64,000 nt of DNA. Origin: Beta vulgaris subsp. vulgaris (lineage: Eukaryota; Streptophyta; Magnoliopsida; Caryophyllales; Amaranthaceae). The DNA lies in the NCBI RefSeq assembly GCF_026745355.1, contig NC_079202.1:23578897-23642896 (forward strand), given 5' to 3'. The position numbers and the translations under genes were made by a program. Below the pieces are notes generated by a model. The model saw nothing but the letters and a program-made list of their open reading frames with translations. It was not told the DNA's origin and ran no database searches. Below, piece after piece: positions 30,827 to 43,657 of the stretch; the first letter of the stretch is position 1; each line of letters opens with the position of its first letter.

Positions 30827-32895
30827 TGTAACAGCCCGCTCTTTCGAGCTGCTAACTAAACGCACTTAAGATCCATAAACAATAATTAACTCTTAAATAA
30901 ATTACTTCGCAGCGGAAAAATATCCTTAAATACACCAATATCTCCAATAATATTCTCAAATATCATATACAACGAAACATAAATAACTATTCTCAAATCA
31001 GCTATCTAAAATACAAGCTTAATCCTTAAGCCACTATGACACCTTGATCTTGCTTCACTTCGAATTCCGAGCTCTGAATATCAAACCTGCAAATTAAGGG
31101 GAGAAATACAAAACAAACAAAATTCCAAAATGAGTGGAAAACTCGTAACCTTTACTTCAGCCCGTTATAAACATTTAATTTGTCAAATCATTTCTTTCCG
31201 TTACAATGCTGGCATAGTTCACTCTCTTAAACAAATTAGTGGCAAGTACAGGCTTTGGACAAAAGACAAACGCTGCCTCCAAGCTTCGTTATGGAGCCCA
31301 GCAATACTACCCCCAAGGTTCGTTATGGAGCGTAGTCGACCGTATCAGGTCAAAAGAGTAACCATCCTCCACCCATAGCTTGCCCACTTTCTATTTTCAG
31401 TTCATAAACTAAGCCAGCAAAACAGTTACGTATTCATAATCAATCAATGACATTTCATCATCACATTCATATCTATGGCCATAGTACGAACTTAAGTATC
31501 AAAAACATAGATCCACACACACATGGGCATGTGTAACTTATTTTTACTGAACATAAAAGTTACCTGAATCGCAATCCAGTCCCTTAGCTTCGACAATAAG
31601 AATTTTGAGAACTTCACAACTCCATCAACTCTCTTGAAATTCATAACAATCCTCCAACATTAACCTCAGAATAATAACAATAATTAATAACTAATCTTAA
31701 CTAATCTAATCTAACGCAATCCACTATGCTAATCAAACTAAATGCCACAACTAGAAATTAACTAATTCTATATAACTTCCAAACTTATCTTGCCAACTCC
31801 AATCTATTATATTACTAGTAGTAACAATCACTAACGAATTATACTAAATTAACATAAGAAATCGTAACCCATAACTCTTTTATGAAATCTTGGAAATACT
31901 AACTGAGATTAGCAATCAACTACAAAACTAATTTGTAATTTAGTGAGACTACGATAACTCTAACAACAACAACATTGCAACCACCATATAATATCAATTA
32001 CAATTATAATTCAACAACAACAAATCCACAAGAGGAAAAAACAGTACAAGAAAACTACCTAGTAGTAACGTCGGCTTAGTGTGGCTTCACTCACACACAA
32101 CACCAACTGATTTCTGGAGAGGAAAGAATGGGACAACAGTAGCAGTAGCCCAACAGCAAGTACACAACAACAACAGTAACATCGGCGAGAAGAGCAGCAG
32201 CGAGCCAAAACAGGGGAGGGAAAAACCACGGCAGCAGCAGCAACAAGAAGGAAAAGAGAAAGAAAACAACCACGACAGCAACGACCACGATGTTTCATCT
32301 GCAAGGTAGCACCGGCAGATCAGCGGCGCATCACCGCAAGTGAACGATAATCATAGGACCCGCAGCACAGCACGAGCAGAGGAGAGAGAGTGTTTCGAGG
32401 GAGGAGAAAGAAACACACTGCGGTGGCCGACATCAAAGCTCCAACGAGTAGCAACTCCGAGCAGCGACGAAGCCCAGCCGTGAAAGGGAAGCAAATGAGA
32501 ACAAAAGAAAAGAGAAACAGGGGATTTGGGGTTTCTTGGGGTTTTGAGTTCTCACGGGGAGAGAGAGGAAATGGGGTTTGGGATTTTGGTTACTCACTTG
32601 ACCGACAATGAAGGGAGAATTTGTGGGTTATCTTTCAAAAGCAACCGACAACATTAAAGGATGGGGACCCGACTTCGTTTTCTATTTGGGCCAAATACCG
32701 CTCAACTAAATGCACAAAATTCAAAACATAAAATAATAATAATAATAATCTCATAAAATTAGATAAATAAAACATTACAACACGACAATATAATTCACAT
32801 TCCACATCTCAAATAAAATAAGATTTCCGAAACATAATTAACTTAATGAATATAATCAGCATTAAATAAACGTTCTTAAAAACAGGGCTATTACA
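30827..32895 (-). repeat. LTR X1
   Basis: 2069 bp, TGTAACAGCC...GGGCTATTACA on the plus strand. It is nearly identical to X2 (33389-35448) and X4 and similar to X3. On the minus strand a purine-rich tract (AATAAGGGTGGTAGTA) abuts it at 32896, so X1 is the 3' LTR of a minus-strand element. The open frames inside (for example at 31130 and 32059-32611) recur in every X copy and are not genes. Confidence 0.92.
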
Positions 32896-33388
32896 TACTA
32901 CCACCCTTATTTAAAGTTTCGTCCTCGAAACTTGAAAATAATAATTTAAATAAAACCAAAATCTCAAACTCGTAAGATATCAGACATCCAACCTTAATTC
33001 TACCATAAGCTTTGTATCTCCACTCCAACTCAATAACATAATCGAGGAGCAAAGAAAACAAAAGGGGCAAAAATTTCAGCATAGGATTCCAGACTTCTCA
33101 TTCATAGAGATATCGTTTGAAATTGTTTTACTTAACCAAATCATACAATTTTCTCAACAAAAACACCATCATAAACAACTTAGGACACTACACCTTTACA
33201 TAGATGAAATCATATAGCACACGCAACAGCGCAAGCACTTATACACTCAAGCTTCAAATTCCTAATTCCTGATCACCAATTCTTAACCACTAATAATCCC
33301 AAATTGATTTCAAACATTCCCAAGAATCTTTTACCCTCGCTAGGTAGCCAACTAGGCATACGGTCGCAAGGTTGCTCTGATACCATCT
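32896..33388 (-). other. Short interior of element X with PBS
   Basis: Only 493 bp separate X1 and X2. The left end carries the polypurine tract and the GTTTCGAGGACGAAAC motif typical of the end of gypsy pol regions; the right end has GCTCTGATACCA (33374-33385), a perfect tRNA-Met primer-binding site on the minus strand. No gag or pol is present. X therefore looks like a non-autonomous (LARD-like) or internally deleted gypsy element. Confidence 0.8.
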
Positions 33389-35448
33389 TGTAACAGCCCG
33401 CTCTTTCGAGCTGCTAACTAAACGCACTTAAGATCCATAAACAATAATTAACTCTTAAATAAATTACTTCGCAGCGGAAAAATATCCTTAAATACACCAA
33501 TATCTCCAATAATATTCTCAAATATCATATACAACGAAACATAAATAACTATTCTCAAATCAGCTATCTAAAATACAAGCTTAATCCTTAAGCCACTATG
33601 ACACCTTGATCTTGCTTCACTTCGAATTCCGAGCTCTGAATATCAAACCTGCAAATTAAGGGGAGAAATACAAAACAAACAAAATTCCAAAATGAGTGGA
33701 AAACTCGTAACCTTTATTTCAGCCCGTTATAAACATTTTATTTGTCAAATCATTTCTTTCCATTACAACGCTGGCATAGTTCACTCTCTTAAACAAATTA
33801 GTGGCAAGTACAGGCTTTGGACAAAAGACAAACGCTGCCTCCAAGGTTTGTTATGGAGCCCAGCAATACTACCCCCAAGGTTCGTTATGGAGCGTAGTCG
33901 ACCGTATCAGGTCAAAAGAGTAACCATCCTCCACCCATACCTTGCCCACTTTCTATTTTCAGTTCATAAACTAAGCCAGCAAAAAAGTTGCGTATTCATA
34001 ATCAATCAATGACATTTCATCATCACATTCATATCTATGGCCATAGTACGAACTTAAGTATCAAAAACATAGATCCACACACACATGGGCATGAGTAAAT
34101 TATTTAACCGAACATAAAAGTTACCTGAATCGCAATCCAGTCCCGTAGCTTCGACAATAAGAATTTTGAGAACTTCACAACTCCATCAACTCTCTTGAAA
34201 TTCATAACAATCCTCCAACATTAACCTCAGAATAATAACAATAATTAATAACTAATCTTAACTAATCTAATCTAACGCAATCCACTATGCTAATCAAACT
34301 AAATGCCACAACTAGAAACTAACTAATTCTATATAACTTCCAAACTTATCTTGCCAACTCCAATCTAACATATTACTAGTAGTAACAATCACTAACGAAT
34401 TATACTAAATTAACATAAGAAATCGTAACCCATAACTCTTTTATGAAATCTTGGAAATACTAACTGAGATTAGCAATCAACTACAAAACTAATTTGTAAT
34501 TTAGTGAGACTGCGATAACTCTAACAACAACAACATTGCACCACCATATAATATCAATTACAATTATAATTCAACAACAACAAATCCACAAGAGGAAAAA
34601 ACAGTACAAGAAAACTACCTAGTAGTAACGTCGGCTTAGTGTGGCTTCACTCACACACAACCAACTGATTTCTGGAAAGGAAAGAATGGGACAACAGTAG
34701 TAGTAGCCCAACAACAAGTACACAACAACAACAGTAACACCGGCGAGAAGAGCAGCACCGAGCCAAAACAGGGGAGGGAAAAATCACGGCAGCAGCAGCA
34801 ACAAGAAGAAAAAGAGAAAGAAAACAACCACGACAGCAACGACCACGATGTTTCACCGGCAAGGTAGCACCGGCAGATCAGCGGCGCATCACCACAAGTG
34901 AACGACAATCATAGGACCCGCAGCACAGCACGAGCAGAGGAGAGAGAGTGTTTCGAGGGAGGAGAGAGAAACACACCGCGGTGGCCGACATCAAAGCTCC
35001 GACGAGCAGCAACTCCGAGCAGCGACGAAGCACCGTGAAAGGGAAGCAGATGAGAACGAGAGAAAAGAGAAACAGGGGATTTGGGGTTTCTTGGGGTTTT
35101 GAGTTCTCACGGGGAGAGAGAGGAAATGGGGTTTGGGATTTTGGTTACTCACTTGACCGACAATGAAGGGAGAATTTGTGGGTTATCTTTCAAAAGCAAC
35201 CGACAACATTAAAGGATGGGGACCCGACTTCGTTTTCTATTTGGGCCAAATACCGCTCAACTAAATGCACAAAATTCAAAACATAAAATAATAATAATAA
35301 TCTCATAAAATTAGATAAATAAATACATTACAACACGACAATATAATTCACATTCCACATCTCAAATAAAATAAGATTTCCGAAACATAATTAACTTAAT
35401 GAATATAATTAGCATTAAATAAACGTTCTTAAAAACAGGGCTATTACA
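33389..35448 (-). repeat. LTR X2
   Basis: 2060 bp, the 5' LTR partner of X1 across the short interior. X1, interior and X2 make a 4.6-kb unit, but the base run after X2 (TAATA) does not match GATAT, and an X fragment follows directly, so this end was made by recombination rather than by insertion. Confidence 0.9.
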
Positions 35449-35522
35449 TAATATTCCCAAATATTATACATCGAAAAATAAATAACTATTCTCAAATCAG
35501 CTATCTAAAATACAAGCTTAAT
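35449..35522 (-). repeat. X LTR fragment
   Basis: 74 bp matching the part of X1 around 30949-31020 (TAATATTCTCAAATATCATA region). It joins LTR X2 to an inverted Y fragment. Confidence 0.8.
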
Positions 35523-36621
35523 ATATCTCTAAGAAGAAGCCTTACTTGTTCAATGATTGTCAAGGATTACTATAACTATGGAATAGTTCTAAGAATAGTT
35601 ATTGAGTTATGAACGATAATCGAAAGAATCTGAAAGGGAAAGTAGCCTCGTCTGAGTCGACGGATGAGGTGACATGAACAGTGCCCCATGGACTGTGAAC
35701 CTTGGGGGCCCCACAGGGAAACCTGCCCATTGCTCTGTGGGGCGATAATCGGGCGATATATCAGGTAATATGAAACCTGTGGATGGCTGATGAAATCAGC
35801 GGAAAAAGTAAAGTGAATGGTTGGGTGACGACCCGGACTAGTCACAGTTATTGGCCAAAAGTAAAGTGAATGGTTGGGTGACGACCCCCACTGTCGGAGT
35901 GTAAGCTTTGTCTCCTCCGCCGCGTTCTCTTTCCCCCTGGTTAAAAGGAATGTTATTTCAAAGTATGAAAGTTATATTGATAGTGGATTCCCGATAAGGA
36001 ATCGTATCGTGGTAAGTTGTTTTGATATCGGATTCCCGATAAGGAATCATATGAGGTAAGTAATGAATGTTTATTCAGTATATGATGATGAATATCGATA
36101 TTGGTTTCCTCAGAAGGAGGCATATCATGGTAAGTGATACTAACGTTAGATTCCCGATAAGGAATCGTATCTTGTTATGTGGATTCCCGATAAGGAATCA
36201 TATCTCGTTATTGGATTCCCGATAGGGAATCGTTATGATGAAAGTTGTTATGTCATTTATTGCCTGATAAGGGTTTATGTACGACATTATAAGGGAATGA
36301 TTGATAGAGTATGAAAACATAAGTTTGGGTTTCTAATAAGAAATCAATTAAAGGAAGTAAAGTATATTAATTATATCAAAGTTGGTGACCTCATATTCCT
36401 ACTATGGAATCGTGGTAAGTTAAAAGGTTGATTAAATGAGAATATATGAAACGTATCATTGTTAGGAGTCACCTTAGCGTGTTTGCTACTATGTGATTAA
36501 TGATGTATTATGAAATGTGGAACTAGAAATATAATATGTATGTTCAACAAGATTATTGCTGCTAAGCATGCGATGATGGATGTGATTATTGAACTTATGT
36601 TGACTGCTGAGTCGTTTTTCT
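35523..36621 (+). repeat. Inverted fragment of LTR family Y (Y1)
   Basis: Reverse complement of roughly 48610-49700. It contains the conserved GC-rich module (about 35640-35930), with a local ~50-bp duplication around AAAAGTAAAGTGAATGGTTG, and five hairpin motifs GATTCCCGATAAGGAATC (35986-36230). It ends where LTR X3 begins, at GAGTCGTTTTTCT. Confidence 0.85.
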
Positions 36622-38631
36622 TGTAACAGCCCGCTATTCCGAGCTGCTAACGAAAACACACTCAGCATCCATAACCAATAATTAACTCTTAATTAAATAA
36701 AATCGCAGCGGAAAAACATCCTTAAATACACCAATAACTGAACTAAAATTCCCAAATATTATACAACGAAATATCATAAACTATTATCCAATCAACTAAC
36801 TAGATACAAGCTCAATCCTTAATCTAGGACGACATCATAATCTTGCTTCACTTCAATTCTCGAGCTCTTGATACCAAACCTGCAAATTCAGGGAGAAAAT
36901 ACAAAACAAACACAATTCCAAAATGAGTGGAAAACTCGTAACCTTTACTTCAGCCCGTTATAAACATTTTATTTCTCAAATCATTTTCATCTCGTTACAA
37001 CGCTGGCATAGCTCACTCTCTTAATCAATTAGTGGCAAGTACGGGATTTGGACAAAGGACAAACGCTGCCTCCAAGATTCGTTATGGAGCTCAGCAATAC
37101 TACCCCCAAGGTTCGTTATAGAGCGTACCCGACCGTATTAGGTCAAAAGAGTAACCATCCTCCACCCATACCTTGCCCACTTTCTATTTTCAGTTCATAA
37201 ACTAAGCCAGCAAAACAATTTTCGTATTCATAATCAATCAATGACATTTCATCATCACATTCATATCTATGGCCATAGTACGAACTTAAGTATTATAAAA
37301 ACAGAACAGAAATCCACACGCACATGGGCATGAGTAAATAATTTTACTAAACATAAAAGTTACCTGAATCGCAATCCAGTTTCAACAACACAATCTCCTT
37401 CACAACTCTGAAAGATACTCCACTCCAAAATCATATTCCAACAATAACCTCACAACAATAACAATAATTAATAACTATCCTGAAACTAATCTAAACTACA
37501 AACTGAAACCATAACCAATCTCAATCTAGAAATTATCAACCTTTAACCTTCTAATTTACTTAATTCTCAATATAGAAATCCTTTACAACCATACGCAACA
37601 ACACCACCATATCCACAACAACCCAACAATAATCACCACAAATAACTACACCACTTTAGCAACCCATTTTAAAAATAACCGACCACAACAATCCTTGCAA
37701 CAACACTACAACAACAACCAACTACACGAGCACCATGAACCAACTAATTTCTGGAGTAGAAAAAAGAACAGGACAACAACATAACAATGACAACACTAAC
37801 AATAACACAACAATAACAAGAACAGAAGAACAACATCACAAACGACAACCACCAGTCCACCACAATTATAACTAAAACAACAATAATAGTACAAGAAGAG
37901 AAGAAAAGCAAGAACACCACCATAACAGCAACCACCACAAGCACAAAACATAATCAAGTATTAAAGGATAAACATGGGCTTGGTATTTCTGAATTTTAAA
38001 AAGAAATCAGAAATTGGAATGAATAGGTACTAGGTTTTACCTCTGCTCATTTGGAGCAGGGACGACACGCATGGCAAGAGAGCTCGAAGCTCCGGCGAGG
38101 TGACATATCAACGACAGCAGCACCGGCGAGATAGCAGCAGCGCGAATAGGGGGAAAACGAGAACAGACCAGCAGCGACGACAGGGCTACAATGGTTCGAC
38201 GCGGCTCCGGCGAGACAGAAGAGTCGTGCGGCGACGGCGAACGAGAAAGAGGAGGTCAGGTTCGCTGGGGTTTCGCTGGGGTTGGGGTTTCGGTTCGTCG
38301 AGCAAAAGAACAGGGGAGGGTTTCATTTTGGGTTTGTGGTTTTACGGGGAAGAAGAAAACAATTGGGTTGGGGTTTAATTTTTAAACCGACAAAAGGGGA
38401 GGTGCAAGACCAACTTTGATTTCCTATTTGGGTCAAATACCACTCAACTTAAACTTAAAATCCAAAATATATCAATAATAACACCATAAAATTAAATAAA
38501 TATATATATTACGAACACGACAATATAATTCACATTCAACATCACAAATAAAATAAATATTTCCGAAACATAATCAACTTAATAAATATAATTATCATTA
38601 ATAAAACGTTCTAAAAAACAGGGCTATTACA
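36622..38631 (-). repeat. LTR X3 (diverged)
   Basis: 2010 bp, TGTAACAGCCCGCTATT...GGGCTATTACA. It is alignable with X1 and X2 at both ends and in the middle (AATGAGTGGAAAACTCGTAA), but clearly more diverged, so an older subfamily member. It is the 3' LTR of a minus-strand copy. Confidence 0.88.
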
Positions 38632-39052
38632 TACTACCACCCTTATTTAAAGTTTCGTCCTCGAAACTTGCAAACAGTTATTTTGAGAAAACCAAAATCT
38701 CAAGCTCCAAAGACATGAATAGCCAGCCTCCATTCTACCATCATCTTTTGCTTCTCTACTTCAACTTGATTCTCGAAAACAAGGAGCAAAGAAAATCTCT
38801 ACTTCGATTTGCAGAGATCTCGTTTGAAATTCATTTACTTAATCAAATCATATAAGTTTTCTCGAATACGCATTCGAAATATATAATATCATAAACAATC
38901 AAGTCATAACAAAATAACATTATACACATTAGCAAATATACACACAATTAATATCCATTCAAATAAATGGATTCAATAATACACGCGTCAGCGCAAACAC
39001 TCATACGACTTGATTCATTTACACCTAACTCTTTAGTTAATCCATTAATCCT
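38632..39052 (-). other. Truncated interior of the X3 element
   Basis: Begins with the same polypurine/GTTTCGAGGACGAAAC end as 32896 and stays similar to that interior, then is cut off and joined to the Z LTR. No genes. Confidence 0.75.
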
Positions 39053-41518
39053 ATTAACCAGCTTAAGTATAAATAAGTGCAACGGAAGCCTTGGTTAACA
39101 AAACTCGGACCATCACCATGACATCATCTAATGGAAATTGGATGATATCGCGAGAAATAACGAACTTATACGAGAAACACTTTTATACAACCAAACTGAT
39201 AATATACAACCCTTATTCCTTATACTTACTAATTTACATACATAGCATCGACCAACTATGTCGGATTACAAAAACTAGCTTTAAAACGACATCTCACGAG
39301 CGTAAAGCTTAGAGTTTGAGATCAAAAGCTACACTTTAAGCATAACTACAGAGCATGCAACACTGCATATATACAAGTCATCACTTGAGCACAGCAAAGC
39401 AGAGACACGATCAAACGTCTTTAGAAACCTGCATCATCAGGAACTACTGCTCCCCACCAGGAACAGGTTCCAAGAACAAGCGTCAGCCAAAAAGCTGAGT
39501 ACTAAGTTTATTACATGTAAAACATACTTTAGTGGTACTTGCTTTCGAAATAATCTATGAACCACCAGATAATCACAGTTACCATGAGTTAATCAACGCA
39601 TAAAACAAAATTAAGATTATTATCAAACATTGTTCCTTGGAGAAAGAGAACGCGACGGAGGGGACAAAGCCTACATCTCCGACTGTGGGGGTCGTCACCC
39701 AACCTTTTCGTTTTCCATGGCCATTCGCGACTAGTCCGGAGTTCATATTTCCAATTCCAATCACTTATCATATTCAAGTTTCGCATTACTTGAATTCGCC
39801 CGATTATCGTTCCATAGAGCTATGGGCAGGTTTCCCTATGGAACCCCCAAGGTTCCCAGTCCATGGGGCACAGTTCATTACCTCATTGGTCGACTAAATG
39901 AGGCTACTTTCTCCATAAAAATCATTCCATATTATGAATCACAAACTTATACATGTGTATACATTAATCCAAAAAGAGAATCTACAATCAATACATATGA
40001 CCGTTCTATTGCTAGCTTCGATTATATGCTTTGAGCCACTATTAAACGACTAATACCAACAAAATATGACTAAAGTACCTAAGGACAGCATTTATACATA
40101 ATATAGTGAACTTAATACACACATATTATCACTCAAAAGTTCAGCATAATTTCATACTAGCTTTTTCTACAGAAACGACTATAAATCAGGGCATTAGTCT
40201 TCATAGTATTTATAAACCTTTGATTAGCACAACTAAATTACTTCATGGACACTAAATTAATATTTTACAGTAGCTAAACAGTAGGTTAAATAACATAAAT
40301 AGCATATTACATTGATATTAAGCTTAACCATTACAAACACTTACCATAATGACATATATACACATATTTAGCAATTACAACTTAAGAATGAGTACTTATA
40401 ACTTTAAAACAACTATATAGCACTCAATATAACTTTAAAAGATTATATACATGCTGGTTCCACAAAAATTAGCTCACAATTCACATCATACACATAATCA
40501 TTATAACAACTCAAAGGAAGGTTATAGGATAATCAAGCTTAGTACCTTAGAAATCCTAGCTTAAACCTTGATTAAAGCTCCTTAACTAGTCCAACTACTG
40601 GTGTATCTTGAAATACTATCAAAATAAGACATTATGGTGTAAGGAAATAAGATTAAAGCTAAACTAATCTAAAGGAAAACTCAAACAAGCTGACAGGTTT
40701 TCCAGCAGCATACCTGACTTCTTAGGGGTTTAACACCAACTTCTAATGGCTCTAAAGCACGAACAAAGGCCTTAGGTTCTGGGTATTCAAGTGTAGACAA
40801 TAATATGTAAAAAACCTAGCTTAAAGGAAGAGAAAATTGAAGAAAAACTGAAGAGACTCACCTAGGGGCAGGACGCAGGTTCTGGCGAGTGAGAGAGTGT
40901 GGTGTGTGCTTCTGGGCAGCTGTGTTTTAAGTTTTATCAAGCAAAGCATGAGGTGGGAGTGAAGTAAGCATGTTGGCGTCCTATTCATGCCTTGGGTTTG
41001 GTGATTGACACGAAAAAGGGGTTATTGCAGCTTACTAAGCTAGCTGCTGCATCAGCTGCCCAAAAGAGTTTAATTGGAAACCCTCATGGATAGGAAACCT
41101 ATTAATGGTTTCTAATTGCTGGATTTCATTCCTAATTAACATACTAAGGTAAGTAGACGTGGCCCATTTGTTTAGACTTGAAATTCAGTAGAGAAGGCTT
41201 CACAAATAGGACTTTGATGCTACCCATAAAAGCTTCAGCTCTATTTTTGTAGATTCTATTACTATGGCTCTTATAGGTTTAGTAGCATATCTAAGGGTCC
41301 TTAAACCTTATTACCAAGTTAATAAGAATACCATAAACACATATACATTCTTGTTACACACATAAACAAGTCATTCAAGTATTTAAAACTTCATAAAACC
41401 ACATCATAAGCTCTTAATGAGCTCAATCAAGACCATAAAAAGTACCTAGACTTATTACCACATACCACTAATTAAGTTTTAGGGTCTAACAACTTAAAAA
41501 GAATATTGGAGCTATACA
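39053..41518 (-). repeat. 3' LTR of Z
   Basis: 2466 bp ending GCTATACA, directly followed by the polypurine tract (TACTACCCCCTTAATAAAG on the plus strand). Its first ~590 bp match 47309-47880. It contains a GC-rich module at about 39636-39912 that is also found in LTR family Y. Confidence 0.9.
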
Positions 41519-41569
41519 TACTACCCCCTTAATAAAGTTTCGTCCTCGAAACTTAGAAATATTACCTCA
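41519..41569 (-). other. Polypurine tract and 3' end of Z pol region
   Basis: On the minus strand reads GTTTCGAGGACGAAACTTT then TTAAGGGGGTAGTA next to the LTR, the standard arrangement of this gypsy lineage. Confidence 0.75.
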
Positions 41570-42773
41570 TCAGAATAATTGGGGATATCGACTTTTCATG
41601 TCAGATTCTTTTTCCCATGTTGCTTCTTCAACGCCATGGTTGGACCATAGTACTTTGACAAGCGGGATGGTTTGATTTCGTAATACTTTTTCCCTCCGAT
41701 CAAGTATTTGGATAGGCTTCTCTTCATAAGTCAATGATTCATCAACTTGGAGTGGTTCGTATTGTAATACGTGAGACGGATCGTGAATATATTTCCGCAA
41801 TTGAGAAACAGGAATACATTATGAACCCTTGCAAGCTCCACCGGTAATGCTAACTCATAAGCCACTTCTCCAACTCGTCTCAGAATTTCATATGGTCCAA
41901 TATATTTCGGACTTAGTTTTCCTCTAACTCCGAATCGTTTTATCCCTCGGGTGGGTGATACTTTCAAAAATACTTTATCACCGATCTCAAATTCTAGCTT
42001 TCGCCTTTTCTGATCTGCATAACTTTTTTGTCGATCCTGTGCTATTTTCATCTTTGCTTGGATTATTTTGACTTGGTCCATCGTTTCTTGTATTATATCA
42101 GGTCCAACTGAAGTTCCTTGGCTTACATCTTCCCAACAAATAGGAGTGCGACATCTCCTTCCGTACAATGCTTCATAAGGAGACATTTTGATGCTACTAT
42201 GGAACTATTGTTGTACGAAAATTCGACCAGTGATAATCGATCTTCCCATGACTCATGAAATTCTAGGATACAAGCCCGAAGCATATCTTCTAGTGTTTGT
42301 ATAGTTCTTTCAGTTTGCCCGTCTGTTGCTGGATGAAATGCAGTACTGAAATTCAGTTTTGTTCCAAATGCCTCTTGTAACCTTCCCCAGAAACTTGATA
42401 AAAATCTTGTGTCCCTATCTGAGATTATTGTTTTCGGAACTCCATGCAGGCGAACTATATCCCGAACATATGCATCTGCCATTTGCTTCAAATTCCAAGT
42501 AGCCTTCATTGCAATAAACCTAGCAGTTTTAGTCAGTCTGTCAACAATCACCCAAATCGTATCGTTTCCTCTTTTTGATCTAGGTAAACTAACAACAAAA
42601 TCCATTGAAACAGACTCCCATTTCCATTCTGGAACAGGTAGGGGTTGCAATTCTCCAGGTAGTCTCCCTCTATCGAATTTCACTTTTTGACACGTCATAC
42701 ATTTTGCAACGAACATCGCAACATCTTTCTTCAATCCCTTCCACCAGAAGTATTGTTTTATATCTCGAATCAA
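41570..42773 (-). pseudogene. Z integrase with chromodomain-like tail
   Basis: Frame 42773-42123 holds CMTCQKVKFDRG (end of zinc finger), SMDFVVSLP (first Asp), ISDRDTRFLSSFW (second Asp) and [16 protein letters not shown] (Glu), so the DDE triad is complete. A frameshift near 42190 leads to 42186-41731 (MSPYEALYGRRCRTP..., GDKVFLKVSPTRG, GKLSPKYIGPYEI), and a further shift to 41800-41570, ending VKVLWSNHGVEEATWE. The last motif is the chromodomain-like tail shared with G1. Two small shifts are the only breaks seen. Confidence 0.93.
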
Positions 42774-43657
42774 CTTATCTCTTCCTGGGTGTATCGATAC
42801 ATACTATTATGTGCTTCGCCAAGAATCTTTTCTTTCAACTCTAAATCATTCGGAACACACCATCTTCCTTTCATTCTAAGGCTATCGTCCTCATAGATCC
42901 CAAAATCCATTACTTTTCCTTTCCTTATTTCATTCCTTATACTTTCTAGAAATGGGTCTTCTCTCTGCTTCTTCTTGATCTCGTCATATAGTGTAGGGGT
43001 TACACTAATGGCACTTAAAACATTTCTAACTTCTCCATTTTTCACAATTTGCAGATTCAATCTTCTCATATCTTCGTAGATTTCATGCGGTACACATAAC
43101 AATCCATTTACCTCTTTGCAGGGCTTTCTACTCAATGCATCAGCCACCTTATTAGCCTTCCCTGGGTGGTACTGCAAATCAATATCATAATCTTTTATGA
43201 ATTCCAACCATCTCCTTTGTCTCATATTCAAGTCTTTCTGCGTGAATATATATTTCAGACTTTTATGATCTGTGTAAATCTTGCACGGAACGCCATATAA
43301 GTAGTGCCTCCATAACTTCAGTGCGAACACCACAGCAGCCAATTCTAAATCATGCACGGGATAATTCAATTCATGTGGTCTCAATTGCCTTGATGCGTAA
43401 GCAATAACCTTTCCTTCTTGCATGAGTACACACCCTAACCCACTTTTTGATGCATCACTATAAATTTCATATTCTTCTTTATCAGTCGGTAAAGTTAAAA
43501 TTGGAGCGCTAGTTAATCGTCGTTTCAACTCTTGGAATGCGGCTTCACATTTATCACACCATCGAAATTTCATATTTTTCTTTACTAGACAAGTGATAGG
43601 CTGAGAGATTCTCGAAAAATCTTCTACAAATCTTCTATAATACCCTGCTAACCCCAT
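42770..43657 (-). pseudogene. Z RNase H and linker
   Basis: A 295-codon open frame: [16 protein letters not shown] (end of RT), then RNase H with [23 protein letters not shown] and [15 protein letters not shown], and the [16 protein letters not shown] linker leading to the integrase zinc finger. The frame ends in the zinc finger ([11 protein letters not shown]) because of a short indel. RNase H degrades the RNA strand after reverse transcription; its acidic catalytic motifs are intact here. Confidence 0.92.

Noticed and set aside
31130..31378. Open frame MSGKLVTF... repeated at 33692 and 52863
   Set aside because: It recurs because it is part of LTR X; copies end at different stops and there is no codon-level conservation beyond LTR similarity.
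32059..32309. Cys/Leu-rich and Gln/Asn-rich open frames in X LTRs (also 34647 and 53791)
   Set aside because: Low-complexity translation of a CAG/CAA-rich stretch, open on both strands.
39091..39312. Open frames within the Z LTR (39091, 39579-40034)
   Set aside because: Within LTR sequence; the same region in the second LTR copy is shifted, and no known domain is present.
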